The notes under the pieces are model-generated. The model did not search any database. It saw nothing but the letters and a program-made list of their open reading frames with translations, and was not told the DNA's origin. A program made the position numbers and the translations under genes. From Pseudomonas sp. ANT_J12 (GTDB taxonomy: Bacteria; Pseudomonadota; Gammaproteobacteria; Pseudomonadales; Pseudomonadaceae), in contig NZ_VOBN01000005.1 of NCBI RefSeq assembly GCF_008370045.1, forward strand, positions 248,001 to 312,000: DNA of 64,000 nucleotides. Reading direction: 5' to 3'. Numbering within the stretch: the stretch's first letter is position 1; each line of letters opens with the position of its first letter. Shown piece after piece: positions 40,157 through 49,090 of the stretch.

Positions 40157-41400
40157 GTGGCTTCCCGTGCGCAAATTTCCGAAATCACCTTCAACCGGCG
40201 TTTCGCTTCGCTGACGAACGGGTTGCGTTCATCCCAGGCGTAACCGGCGAGGATCGAGGCGATCATGCGGCGGATATCGGTGGAGCTGCCGTCGTGGAAA
40301 ATCACGTCCTGGAAGGTGCCGGCGTACCAGCCTTCGACGTAGCAACGGAAGGTGTCGACGCCGCGTTTCAGCGGGTCGGCAAACTCGGTCTGCCAGTCAA
40401 CGCTTTCGCCCTGCAATTGCCGATGCAATACACCGGCGGCCATGCTCGCCGAGCGCATGGCGATGGTCACGCCGGAGGAGAACACCGGGTCGAGGAATTC
40501 CGCCGCGTTGCCCAGTAGCGCAAAGCCTGGACCATGGAGGGTTTTGACGTTGGCCGAGTAGCCGCCGATGGTGCGTGCCGGGGTGTCCCACACGGCATTG
40601 TTCAGCACACCGGAAAGGCTTGGGGTTTCGGCGATAAAGCCGCGCAGGCACTCGTCGAGATCATCGGTGCGGCCTTCGAAATGTTCGGCCGCCGCCACCA
40701 CGCCCACCGAGCAACGGCCGTTGCTGAACGGGATGGTCCAGAACCAGATATCGCGATGAATCGGGTGGGTGGTGACGAGGATCTTGGTGCGGTCGAAGTT
40801 CGGGTGGTCGATGTGGTCTTCGACGTGGGTGAACACCGCTTGGCGCACCGGGAAGTTCGACGGCGCTTCGAGGTCGAGCAAGCGCGGCAACACCCGGCCG
40901 TAGCCGCTGGCATCCAGCACGAAATCGGCTTCGACACGGTACTCGCTGCCATCCTCGCGCAGCACCGTCAGCTGCGGTTTCGCCAGGCTGAAATCGGCGC
41001 TGACGATGGCTTCGCCATAGCGCAATTCCACGCCTTGCAGCGCCGCTTGATCGGCCAGCAACTTGTCGAAATCGGCGCGTTGCACCTGGAAGGTGGTCGG
41101 CTTGCCGTTGCTGAACGTGTCACCAAAATCGAAGGCACTGTACTGCTCGCCCCAGGCGAATGCGGCACCGGTTTTGAGCTGGAACCCGGCGGCGTTCACC
41201 GCGTCGAGCATGCCGGCTTCTTCGACGAAATCCAGGCAGTGGGACAGCAGGCTTTCACCGATGGAAAAGCGTGGGAAATGCTGGCGCTCGATCACCAATA
41301 CATCGTGACCCTTGCGCTTGAGCAGCGCGGCGGCGATGGCGCCCGAAGGCCCGGCCCCGATGACCACTACCTGACGATGTTCCATTTCAACGATTGGCAC
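40153..41400 (-). CDS. FAD-dependent oxidoreductase, halogenase-like (ApeN-type)
   Basis: A 415-residue flavoprotein of the geranylgeranyl reductase/tryptophan-halogenase superfamily: FAD motif VVVIGAGPSGAIAAALLKRK near the N-terminus, then PRFSIGESLLSHCLDF and the second FAD contact in LLGNAAEFLDPVFSSGV. I do not see the halogenase WxWxIP motif intact: the corresponding stretch reads DIWFWTIPFSNG, close but altered. A role in ring hydroxylation or another head-group oxidation is inferred. GTG 41400 has GGAG six bases upstream; the internal ATG 41385 has none. Confidence 0.82.
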   Translation of the reverse strand: MPIVEMEHRQVVVIGAGPSGAIAAALLKRKGHDVLVIERQHFPRFSIGESLLSHCLDFVEEAGMLDAVNAAGFQLKTGAAFAWGEQYSAFDFGDTFSNGKPTTFQVQRADFDKLLADQAALQGVELRYGEAIVSADFSLAKPQLTVLREDGSEYRVEADFVLDASGYGRVLPRLLDLEAPSNFPVRQAVFTHVEDHIDHPNFDRTKILVTTHPIHRDIWFWTIPFSNGRCSVGVVAAAEHFEGRTDDLDECLRGFIAETPSLSGVLNNAVWDTPARTIGGYSANVKTLHGPGFALLGNAAEFLDPVFSSGVTIAMRSASMAAGVLHRQLQGESVDWQTEFADPLKRGVDTFRCYVEGWYAGTFQDVIFHDGSSTDIRRMIASILAGYAWDERNPFVSEAKRRLKVISEICAREAT

Positions 41401-42547
41401 GTGGACTCCTTGCCGGGGTGGCGATATTCAGCGGGATTCGATGCATGCCGGCCAGTGCCGGCAGCAGTGTTGCGATCAGGCCCATCAGCATCAGCGCAAA
41501 GTACAGCGCCGGGCTGATGAGGTGTTGTTGCAGCAGCAGGTTGAGAAAGACGATCTCGCTCAACCCGCGAATATTCAGCAGCAGGCTTTCGCGCCAGCGG
41601 TTGGCGCCATCCACCGAAACGCCGGCCCAGCCCAGGCCCAGCCAGTTGCCCAGCAATTTGCTGGCAATCGGTAACAGCAACAGCGCAATCAGTGGCAACC
41701 AACCGAGGCTGGCCATGGCGGCGTGCACATCGATCTGCACGATGCCGAATGTGAGGATCAGCGGGATGGCGATCCAGGTCTGCAAACGATTCATCCACAG
41801 CGCCGGCAACGGCAACACCAGCGGTATTTTGAGCGCGGCCATGCACAGCAAATAGCCGATGCCGAAAATCAGCGCGTTGAGCTTGAAGTGCTCGGCCACC
41901 ACCAGCAGCGCGAAGAAGCCGCCGCTGTACAACAACGGTTGGCGCAAACCGAGCAAGCGCAACAGCACCGGCAAACAGGCGCCGGCCAAGGGCAGCAACA
42001 GACTACTCAGATGCAGGCTGCCCTGGGCGAAGCCGAACAGCGTCCAGCAGGTGAGGTCGATCAGGATCGCGGTCTGCACCAGGCGCCGGGTGGCGTCGGG
42101 CGGGTAGTTGATGTGTCGCAGGTAGAGGTACAACACCGGGATCGCGGTGATGGCGAAGACCAAACCGACGGCCAGCGAGCTGATCCACGCTTGCGGCGGC
42201 AACAGCCACACTGCCGTCGCCAAGCCGCAGGCGAACGGCAGGCAGAAACTCGGCAGGGCGATTTTCAGGCTTTGGCGATCCAGCTTCAGGTCGATCACAT
42301 CGCTGAGAATGTGCCCCAGCAACAGCGCGAAACTCAGGCTGTAGAGGTTTTTCAGCCACACCGGGGAAATCAGCGCGGCGCCGCTGAGCTGCCAGCCCGG
42401 TTCGATCCAGAAATACATCAGCAGCGGCAGGCCGAACGTCGCCAGCAGCAACTGGCTGACAATCGGGATCAAGCCGAAATGCCGACCGACGCGGGTGGCC
42501 ACGGCGAACATCCCCAGGGCCATTGCCCAAAACAGCGCGATCATCAT
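41387..42547 (-). CDS. CPA2-like cation:proton antiporter homologue in the APE operon
   Basis: A 386-residue polytopic membrane protein with about 11-12 helices (MMIALFWAMALGMFAVATRV at the N-terminus). It has a Na+/H+-exchanger-like layout, including a central ILIDLTCWTLFGF helix with a polar Asp and a late RGLSEIVFLNLLLQ helix. It has no C-terminal regulatory domain. It is coupled by ATGA to the MMPL exporter upstream and lies two bases or less from apeN. I do not recall it among canonical ape genes. Transport of a cation or assistance to product export are both possible. Confidence 0.72.
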   Translation of the reverse strand: MMIALFWAMALGMFAVATRVGRHFGLIPIVSQLLLATFGLPLLMYFWIEPGWQLSGAALISPVWLKNLYSLSFALLLGHILSDVIDLKLDRQSLKIALPSFCLPFACGLATAVWLLPPQAWISSLAVGLVFAITAIPVLYLYLRHINYPPDATRRLVQTAILIDLTCWTLFGFAQGSLHLSSLLLPLAGACLPVLLRLLGLRQPLLYSGGFFALLVVAEHFKLNALIFGIGYLLCMAALKIPLVLPLPALWMNRLQTWIAIPLILTFGIVQIDVHAAMASLGWLPLIALLLLPIASKLLGNWLGLGWAGVSVDGANRWRESLLLNIRGLSEIVFLNLLLQQHLISPALYFALMLMGLIATLLPALAGMHRIPLNIATPARSPRANR

Positions 42548-44886
42548 GCTGTTGGCTCCGCGACTGCCACGGCGTGGGTCTGACGGCCCGCCCATGGTGC
42601 GAGGATGAAGCTGAACGCCAGGCCGAGGCTCACCGACAGCCCGAAGTTGCTCACCGCCGGTGTGCTGGACACCGCCAGCAAACCGAACGACAGCCACGTG
42701 GTCAGCGCCGCCAGCAAGGTGCCCAGCAGGCTCACCGCGGCGCCGCCGACCTGTTCGCGCATGAGGATCGCGTAATCGACGCTGATCGCCGTGACCAGCA
42801 GCAGGCCAAACAGGCTGAACAGGGTCAGCGGCTGGCCGAGCCAACCGAGGCTGGCCAGGCTGCACAGTGCGGCGAGCAGCGGCAGGGCGACGATTCTCAA
42901 GGCGCCGCTGAGGCCGAACGGCAGGATCAGCACCAGCACGATCAATACGCAGGAGGCGAGTTTCAATTCCGCCGCGCTGATCTGGGTTTCAGCGAACACC
43001 TTATTCAGTTCGCCCAGACGATCCACCAGTTCCACCCCCGGCAAGTCCAGGGCCTGGACCCGCAGCAGCGACGGGTTGTTCAAGCCTTGCAGGCTGACCA
43101 TGGCCGCCACGCCGCCGTCATCGGTCGGCCCCAGCCACAGGGTGCGATAGGGTTCGGCCAACGGCCCGGCCAGGGCTGCGTCGATGTCTTCGGTGGGCAG
43201 CGCCTGTAACTTCGTCAACTCGGCTTGCAACGCCTCGACCGGTACACCGACGTCGATCAACGGTTGCCAGAATTGCGGCAGCTTGTTCAGCGCGTCGCGT
43301 ACTTGCTTCTGTTCGCTCGGCTGGCTGACCAGTTGGTTGAGGGACAGGAAACCCTGGAGCTTGTCGAGATTGACCAGTTGCTCCAGGCGATCACCGAGGG
43401 CGGCCTGGCGTTCGAGCAATTCTTGCTGGTTGGCGGCGCGGATCAGGAAAAACTGGCTGGTGGGCTGGTAGCCGGTGATGCGCGCGATGGCTTGCGCTTC
43501 GTCGGTCAAGTGCTGCGGCATGCTGACCCATTGGCGAATGTCGTTCTTGGTGCTGAGCTGCAACAGACCGCCGATACAGAAGGCGGTCAGCAGGGCCAGC
43601 AACACCGGCGTGCGGGCACGCTGGAGCATCGCTTCGCGCAGGTTCACCAAAAATTCGGCCACCCGCAACGGCCATTGCGCCGGACGCAGGTCAGAACCCT
43701 TGAGCAGCGCCGGCAACAGGCACACCGCCGACAGGTAGGCACCGAGCAGGCCGGCGGCGGAGAACACGGCGATTTGCGTCAACGCCGGGAACGGTGTCCA
43801 GGCCAGGGCGAGGTAGCCGATGCAACTGGTGATCAGGCTCAGGGTCAACCCCGGCAGGGTCAGGCGCAGGGCCGGCCAACTGTTCCAGGGTTTCAGGCTC
43901 CAGCTCTTGGACAGGTAGTGCAGCGGGTAATCGACGGCGACGCCGATCAGGCTCGAACCGAGTACCAGCGTCATCACATGCATATGGCCGAACAGCGCCA
44001 CGCACGCCACGCCACCGAACAACATGCCCACCAACACCGGGACGAATGCGAGCAATACACGCAAACGCCGGAAGGCCAGCAACAGCAGCAACAGGATGCC
44101 GAGAGTGGCGCCGCCACCGACCCAGGTCATCTCCCGGCTCGCTTGTTGCTGACCGTTGGCCGCATAGAGCAAGCCACTGGCGGCGAGCAATTGCACGTCG
44201 CCCTGGGCGGCTTCTTCGCGACTGTGTTTGAGCAGGTCGGCCACTTGCAGCGGCAGGTTCATGTCAAAGGCGTTGCCGGTGGTGCGCGCGCGCAGCAGCA
44301 CCCAACTCTTGCCGTCGGCATCGGCGATCAAGGCGCCGCTGCCGATGTCCAGTTGCACCGCGCCATGTTGTGGCTGGCTGTTCTGGATGCGCCCGGTCAG
44401 GCCCAGCCAGTCGTCCTGGCTCGGCACCAGGCTGAAACCGGTGAAGGGGTCGAACAGTGCTTGCACCCGTTGCTGGATAAAGGCGTCGGGATGTTTGATC
44501 AGTTGTTGCCGATCCGCGTCCGCGAGCATCGCCAGCCGGCCTTGCAGCAGTTGCGTGCGCAGAGCGGGCAAGTCGGCTTGCAGGGTCCACTGGACCTTTT
44601 CGAACAGGCCGCTGGCCTGCCACTGTTCGCCGAGTTTCTGCGCCATGGCCACCGCGTGCTGGCGATCGGTGTGGCCGACCAGTACCAGCATTTCGCGGTT
44701 CAGCGGTTCTTGCATGCGTTGTTCGGCGCGCAGTTCCAGCGCGTCCGGCGCCGTGCCGGGCACCAGTTCCATCAGGTTGGCCGACAGCGGGGCGCCGTCA
44801 CGCCATTGCCAACCGGCGAGTGCGAGCACCGCCAGCAGCAGGATCAGGAACAGCCGTGGGAGCCTCCGTTCACTCGGCAAAATCAT
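42544..44886 (-). CDS. apeM: MMPL/RND-type exporter ApeM
   Basis: A 780-residue RND-like permease with two repeats, each one helix, a large periplasmic domain and five helices (first helix at about 11-26; second half starts in ARTPVLLALLTAFCIGGLLQ). SSLIGVAVDYPLHYLSKSW and VTAISVDYAILMREQ are the paired conserved helix-4 segments with proton-relay Asp. It is thought to move the aryl-polyenyl lipid across or out of the inner membrane, handing it to the LolA-like ApeL. ATG 44886 has GGAG six bases upstream, preferred over ATG 44898. Confidence 0.9.
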   Translation of the reverse strand: MILPSERRLPRLFLILLLAVLALAGWQWRDGAPLSANLMELVPGTAPDALELRAEQRMQEPLNREMLVLVGHTDRQHAVAMAQKLGEQWQASGLFEKVQWTLQADLPALRTQLLQGRLAMLADADRQQLIKHPDAFIQQRVQALFDPFTGFSLVPSQDDWLGLTGRIQNSQPQHGAVQLDIGSGALIADADGKSWVLLRARTTGNAFDMNLPLQVADLLKHSREEAAQGDVQLLAASGLLYAANGQQQASREMTWVGGGATLGILLLLLLAFRRLRVLLAFVPVLVGMLFGGVACVALFGHMHVMTLVLGSSLIGVAVDYPLHYLSKSWSLKPWNSWPALRLTLPGLTLSLITSCIGYLALAWTPFPALTQIAVFSAAGLLGAYLSAVCLLPALLKGSDLRPAQWPLRVAEFLVNLREAMLQRARTPVLLALLTAFCIGGLLQLSTKNDIRQWVSMPQHLTDEAQAIARITGYQPTSQFFLIRAANQQELLERQAALGDRLEQLVNLDKLQGFLSLNQLVSQPSEQKQVRDALNKLPQFWQPLIDVGVPVEALQAELTKLQALPTEDIDAALAGPLAEPYRTLWLGPTDDGGVAAMVSLQGLNNPSLLRVQALDLPGVELVDRLGELNKVFAETQISAAELKLASCVLIVLVLILPFGLSGALRIVALPLLAALCSLASLGWLGQPLTLFSLFGLLLVTAISVDYAILMREQVGGAAVSLLGTLLAALTTWLSFGLLAVSSTPAVSNFGLSVSLGLAFSFILAPWAGRQTHAVAVAEPTA

Positions 44887-45472
44887 GTTGCTCCGCATCG
44901 CTTAACGGTTGGGCGCTGGTGCTGTCCTGCATGCGCATGAGGGTGCTGTCGCCCTGGGTTTCGAGCAGTTCGATGCTGTTGACCAGTTCGCCGCCGTCGA
45001 TGTTGATCTGGTTGAACACCTGCTTGAGCAGCATCGAGCGCGGGGTCAGGGTCAGCTTCCATTTCTGAGCGTCGCCACTCAGCGACAGCTCGAAATCCCG
45101 TTGCAGACCGCTGCTGTCGCCTTGCAACACGGCGAGGAACAAACGGTTCTGCTCCGCGCCCGCGCTCTTGCCCGGCAGCAACTGCCAGCCGTTGGCATCC
45201 CGCCGGGCGATACCCTTGGCGGTGATGCGGTAATCCTGTTGCAGCGGGGTTTTCAGCAGCCACAGCAAGCCGTGGTTTTTCGCGAGGACGAAGCTGCCCT
45301 TGCTGACCAGCGGCTGCGGCAGGGCGCGCAGGTGTTTTTCCTGGATGAAGTGGCCGTGGATCACGTCGGGTTTGGCCAGTTGATCGCTGAGCTGTTGCAG
45401 GTCGAAGGCATTGGCGAGCGATGACAATCCGAGCAGCGTCAACGCGCCGAGGCATTTGAAAATGGTGTTCAT
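44870..45472 (-). CDS. apeL: LolA-like outer-membrane lipoprotein carrier ApeL
   Basis: A 200-residue periplasmic protein: signal peptide MNTIFKCLGALTLLGLSSLA with cleavage after ANA, then a LolA/LolB beta-barrel core (IHGHFIQEKHLRALPQPLVS; GSFVLAKNHGLLWLLKTP). It probably shuttles the lipid product to the outer membrane. The ATG overlaps the apeK stop (ATGA) and its 3' end overlaps apeM. Confidence 0.88.
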   Translation of the reverse strand: MNTIFKCLGALTLLGLSSLANAFDLQQLSDQLAKPDVIHGHFIQEKHLRALPQPLVSKGSFVLAKNHGLLWLLKTPLQQDYRITAKGIARRDANGWQLLPGKSAGAEQNRLFLAVLQGDSSGLQRDFELSLSGDAQKWKLTLTPRSMLLKQVFNQINIDGGELVNSIELLETQGDSTLMRMQDSTSAQPLSDAEQHDFAE

Positions 45473-45894
45473 GGCAGCATCCTTTCAACAGCATCGGTGA
45501 AGACTTTCGGCGAGGCCAATTGCATCTCGCGGCTGCTCATGTCGACGGCGACCTGCACGGTGCTGGCGCGGGTCAGGCGTTCGCCGGTTTGCTGATCGCT
45601 GATCAGGTAGTTGATCTTCAACCGGTTCTCCCACTCCACCAGACTGGCGCGCACGTTGAGCGTCTGGCCGAACACCGCGCCGCGCACATAACGCAGTTGC
45701 AGGTCGATCACCGGCCAGGCAAAACCCGACTCGACCATGGCGGTGTAGTTGTGGCCGAGCTTGTCCAGCAGCGCACACCGGGCAACTTCCAGATATTTGA
45801 CGTAATGGCCGTGCCAGACCACGTGCATGGTGTCTACGTCGAAGAACGGCACGAGGATTTCCGTATCGGCGTGAAGCACTCCCTTGCTACGCAT
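45469..45894 (-). CDS. apeK: Acyl-CoA/ACP thioesterase ApeK (4HBT hotdog)
   Basis: A 141-residue 4-hydroxybenzoyl-CoA thioesterase-type hotdog protein. The family active-site stretch VPFFDVDTMHVVWHGHYVKY contains the conserved Asp and His-Gly-His-Tyr pattern. It could release the finished chain or clear stalled ACPs. Overlaps the ammonia-lyase stop by eight bases and apeL by four. Confidence 0.88.
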   Translation of the reverse strand: MRSKGVLHADTEILVPFFDVDTMHVVWHGHYVKYLEVARCALLDKLGHNYTAMVESGFAWPVIDLQLRYVRGAVFGQTLNVRASLVEWENRLKINYLISDQQTGERLTRASTVQVAVDMSSREMQLASPKVFTDAVERMLP

Positions 45895-47431
45895 GCAGCC
45901 TCCAGTGTTGCTCGGCGATTCGTTTCAGGCACAGGCGCAGTTCGCCTTCCAGGGCGCGGTCTTCGATGACCGGCGGGAAGTCCTTGGCCAGTTCCTCGTG
46001 CATCGCCGCCAGGGACGGCGGCAGGGGGCGTGCGTCCTCGGCCTGGCCACGCAGCCACACGCCTTGATTAGCCGCGAGCAGGGTCGCGGCGGCGACCTGT
46101 TCGGTCAGCTCCAGCACCCGAACGGCATCGCGGGCGGCGATGGTGCCCATGCTCACTTTGTCCTGGTTATGGCACTCGGTGGAGCGCGAGAACACGCTGG
46201 CCGGCATCGTATTTTTCAGCGCTTCGGCGGTCCAGGCGCTGGTGCCGATCTGCACGGCTTTGAAGCCATGGTTGAGCATCGCGCGGTCGGCACTGGCGCC
46301 GGACAGGTTGCTCGGCAAACCGTGGTTGTAACGCTCGTCCACCAGCAGCGCGAGTTGCCGATCCAGCAAGTCGGCGACGTTGGCCACCAGGGTTTTCAGG
46401 CTGTCCATGGCGAACGCGATATGGCCGCCGTAGAAGTGCCCGCCGTGCAGCACGCGCTCGGCTTCGGCGTCGATGATCGGGTTGTCGTTGGCGCTGTTGA
46501 GCTCGATCTCGATGAACGACCGCAGCCAGTTCAGGCTGTCGGCCAACACGCCGAGCACATGGGGTGCGCAACGTAGGGAATAGCGGTCTTGCAGGCGATG
46601 CAGCGGCGCGGTCGGCGCGTCGATCGCCAGATCCTTGCGCAACCACGCGGCGACTTGCATCTGCCCCGGATGCGGCTTGGCGGCGAACAGGCGCTCGTCG
46701 AAATGCTCAGGATTGCCTTGCAGCGCGACCACGTTCATCGCGGTGATGCGCGTGGCCAGTTGCAGCAGGTAATCGGCGCGGGCGAAGGCCAGGCAGGCGA
46801 TGCCGGTCATTACGGCGGTGCCGTTCATCAACGCCAGGGCTTCTTTGGGGCGCAACACCAGCGGCGTCCAGCCCAGTTCACGATGCACATCGGCAGCTTC
46901 GCGACGTTCGCCACGGAACATCACTTCGCGCTCGCCGGACAAGGTCGCGGCGACGTAGGACAGCGGCGTCAAATCACCGCTGGCGCCCACCGAGCCTTCT
47001 TCCGGGATCAGCGGCAGGATGTCGTGTTCGAGGAAGGCTTGCAGGCGTTCCAGCAGTTCCACGCGCACCCCGGACACGCCGTGGCACAGCGACTGCAAAC
47101 GCGCCGCGAGTACGGCGCGGGTCGCTTGGGCGTCGAGCAGTTTACCCAGGCCGCAGCCGTGGAACGTGTACAGATGACGCGGTAGCGCTTCGACGTGATG
47201 CAGCGGCACCGCGACCACGCAGGAATCACCGTAACCGGTGGTCACGCCATAGATCACGCCTTCCTTGTCCAGCAGGGAATCGAGGAATCGCGCGCCTTTG
47301 GCGATGCGCTCGCGAAATTCAGGGTCACCCTGCAACTGCGTCGGCGCCTGACGATTGGCCAGGGCCAGCACGTCTTCGATGCGCAAAGGGAGTTCGCCGA
47401 AGGTTACCGGCTCAAGCGTTGGCGTCGTCAT
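45887..47431 (-). CDS. Aromatic amino acid ammonia-lyase (HAL/TAL/PAL family) of the APE operon
   Basis: A 514-residue lyase that builds its MIO cofactor from Ala150-Ser151-Gly152 in SVGASGDLTPLSYV. Tyr61 in YGVTTGYGDS and the NDNP motif in ELNSANDNPIIDAEAE are present. The substrate-selectivity pair is Phe90-His91 (HLYTFHGCGLG), unlike the Ser-His of histidine lyases or His-Leu of Rhodobacter-type tyrosine lyases. In this operon a tyrosine lyase making 4-coumarate, the starter activated by ApeH, is the best inference. ATG 47431 lies inside the 3' end of the acyltransferase gene. Confidence 0.88.
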   Translation of the reverse strand: MTTPTLEPVTFGELPLRIEDVLALANRQAPTQLQGDPEFRERIAKGARFLDSLLDKEGVIYGVTTGYGDSCVVAVPLHHVEALPRHLYTFHGCGLGKLLDAQATRAVLAARLQSLCHGVSGVRVELLERLQAFLEHDILPLIPEEGSVGASGDLTPLSYVAATLSGEREVMFRGERREAADVHRELGWTPLVLRPKEALALMNGTAVMTGIACLAFARADYLLQLATRITAMNVVALQGNPEHFDERLFAAKPHPGQMQVAAWLRKDLAIDAPTAPLHRLQDRYSLRCAPHVLGVLADSLNWLRSFIEIELNSANDNPIIDAEAERVLHGGHFYGGHIAFAMDSLKTLVANVADLLDRQLALLVDERYNHGLPSNLSGASADRAMLNHGFKAVQIGTSAWTAEALKNTMPASVFSRSTECHNQDKVSMGTIAARDAVRVLELTEQVAAATLLAANQGVWLRGQAEDARPLPPSLAAMHEELAKDFPPVIEDRALEGELRLCLKRIAEQHWRLHA

Positions 47432-48359
47432 CGGTCTTCCAGAAAGGGTAAAAGTTGAACCATTGTTGTGGCGCTTCAAGGCAATAGTGACCCAAGCGTT
47501 CGGCGTAGCGGGAAGCCCACTGATGAATGACCTGTTCGCGGTCGCTGCGCTTCCACTCCACGGCCTCGGCGAAGGGTTCGAGGCTTAGTCGGTAGGCGCC
47601 CGTCGGTTGCTTGAGGCACAGCAACAGATTGACCTTGCACTTGAGCAAACCGGCCAGCAGCCAAGGGCCCTGAGGGAACGCCGCCGGATGCCCGAGGAAG
47701 TCCACGATCACGCGACGCCCGCCATGCAGCGGCACGCGGTCGCCGGCAATCGCCAGCCACTCGCCGCGCTCCAGGCGTTCGTGCAGTTGCAGCATGATCA
47801 CCGGGTCCAGTTCGCTGACCTGAATCAGCCGCAAATTGGTCGCCCCGGCTTCGCCGAGCAGGCGGTTGAACTGCTCGGCGTGCTTGGTGTGCACCAGCAC
47901 GTTCATGGTGACTTGTTCGCCGATCTCCGCCAGCGCACGGCAGACCTCGAGATTGCCCAGGTGCGCGCCCACCAGCATCTGCCCACGGGCGCCGCGCAGT
48001 TGGGTGCGCAACAGCGCCGGGTCGTCGATTTCGATCTGCTGGATGCTCAGCTTGCCGTTCCACACGTCGAGCTTGTCGAGCATGGAATCGGCGAAGGCCA
48101 TGAACTGGCCGAAGACCCGCCAATGGGTCGGGCGCAACTCTGGGCGCGCGCTGAAGTCGGCGAGGCGTTGCTGGTATTGCCAGGTGCTTTTGCGCGCGCT
48201 GCGGCCGAACAGGAAAAAGTACAAAACGATGCCGTACAGCAACGGGCTCAACAGCCGCCGACCGAGCACTTTGGCGCAGACAGCGGTGAATTTCATCAGC
48301 CAGAAACTGCCGCGCTCCTGGCGGTCGGCCCAATGCTTTTTATCCGCGTCAGTGCTCAT
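47412..48359 (-). CDS. LpxL-like acyltransferase of the APE operon
   Basis: A 315-residue lysophospholipid/lipid A-type acyltransferase with an N-terminal membrane segment (LLSPLLYGIVLYFFLFG). The HX4-acid motif appears as GAHLGNLEV, followed by AIAGDRVPLHGG and AFPQGPWLLAGLLKCKVN. It probably attaches a fatty acyl chain when anchoring the polyene. In E. coli the glycosyltransferase and acyltransferase are, as I recall, one ApeJ polypeptide; here they are two genes joined by an ATGA overlap. Confidence 0.88.
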   Translation of the reverse strand: MSTDADKKHWADRQERGSFWLMKFTAVCAKVLGRRLLSPLLYGIVLYFFLFGRSARKSTWQYQQRLADFSARPELRPTHWRVFGQFMAFADSMLDKLDVWNGKLSIQQIEIDDPALLRTQLRGARGQMLVGAHLGNLEVCRALAEIGEQVTMNVLVHTKHAEQFNRLLGEAGATNLRLIQVSELDPVIMLQLHERLERGEWLAIAGDRVPLHGGRRVIVDFLGHPAAFPQGPWLLAGLLKCKVNLLLCLKQPTGAYRLSLEPFAEAVEWKRSDREQVIHQWASRYAERLGHYCLEAPQQWFNFYPFWKTDDDANA

Positions 48360-49090
48360 GCCCGCCACCGTCGCCAGAGGATCACCGGAGCACGCAGCAA
48401 CATGCCGAAGAACAGCCGGGTGTGCATGCTCGAAATCAAAACGTTGTCGTGGAACAGGCGAAAGTGCGAAACGCCATCCAGCGGGTAATGGACCTTGGTT
48501 TGCAGCCACTGCATCGGCAGGTTTTGCCAGGCCAGCCGTACCAGAATGTCCGAGTCGAAATCCATGCGCTTGCCGATCTTCGCCGAACTGATCAGCGCCA
48601 GGGTCGGTGGCAAGGGATAGACGCGGAACCCGCACATCGAATCGCGGATCTGCAACGACAAGGTGTTGATCCACACCATCACGTGGGTCAGGTAGCGCGC
48701 ATACAAACGGCCCTTGGGCACGCTGGCGTCGTACAGCGGATAACCGCAGATCACCGCGTCCGGGTGGGCGCGGGACAGTTCGATGAAAGCGGCGACGTCG
48801 GTCAGGTCATGCTGGCCGTCGGCGTCCACTTGCAAGGCGTGGCTGAAGCCCAGGCGCGAGGCTTCGCGCAAACCGGTCATGACCGCGCCGCCCTTGCCTT
48901 GATTGACGGTGAGGCGGATCAGATAGACGTTGTCCCGCAGCGCCAGTTGATCGAGCACCTTGGCGCAGGCCGGGGTGCTGGCGTCGTCCACCAGAATGCA
49001 CGGCAAACCTTTGGCGAGCAGGGCATCGACCACCGTGGTGATGGCGGTTTCGTGGTTGTAGACCGGGATGATGGCGCAGGGGTTATGCAT
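48356..49090 (-). CDS. Family 2 glycosyltransferase of the APE operon
   Basis: A 244-residue GT2 enzyme: [20 protein letters not shown], nucleotide-binding ILVDDAS and metal-binding VDADGQHD. It has no membrane helices, so it acts at the cytoplasmic face, probably adding a sugar or phosphosugar-type moiety to the lipid anchor. ATG 49090 overlaps the ApeHI stop by eight bases; an in-frame start 37 codons upstream would encode low-complexity antisense-like residues and was rejected. Confidence 0.88.
   Translation of the reverse strand: MHNPCAIIPVYNHETAITTVVDALLAKGLPCILVDDASTPACAKVLDQLALRDNVYLIRLTVNQGKGGAVMTGLREASRLGFSHALQVDADGQHDLTDVAAFIELSRAHPDAVICGYPLYDASVPKGRLYARYLTHVMVWINTLSLQIRDSMCGFRVYPLPPTLALISSAKIGKRMDFDSDILVRLAWQNLPMQWLQTKVHYPLDGVSHFRLFHDNVLISSMHTRLFFGMLLRAPVILWRRWRA

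Noticed and set aside
40153..41400. Flavin-dependent halogenase
   Set aside because: The diagnostic WxWxIP stretch is altered (DIWFWTIPF) and no confident halogenase lysine could be placed; kept as a general FAD oxidoreductase.
45887..47431. Histidine ammonia-lyase HutH of the histidine-degradation pathway
   Set aside because: The selectivity pair differs from HAL and the gene sits inside an APE operon with no other hut genes.
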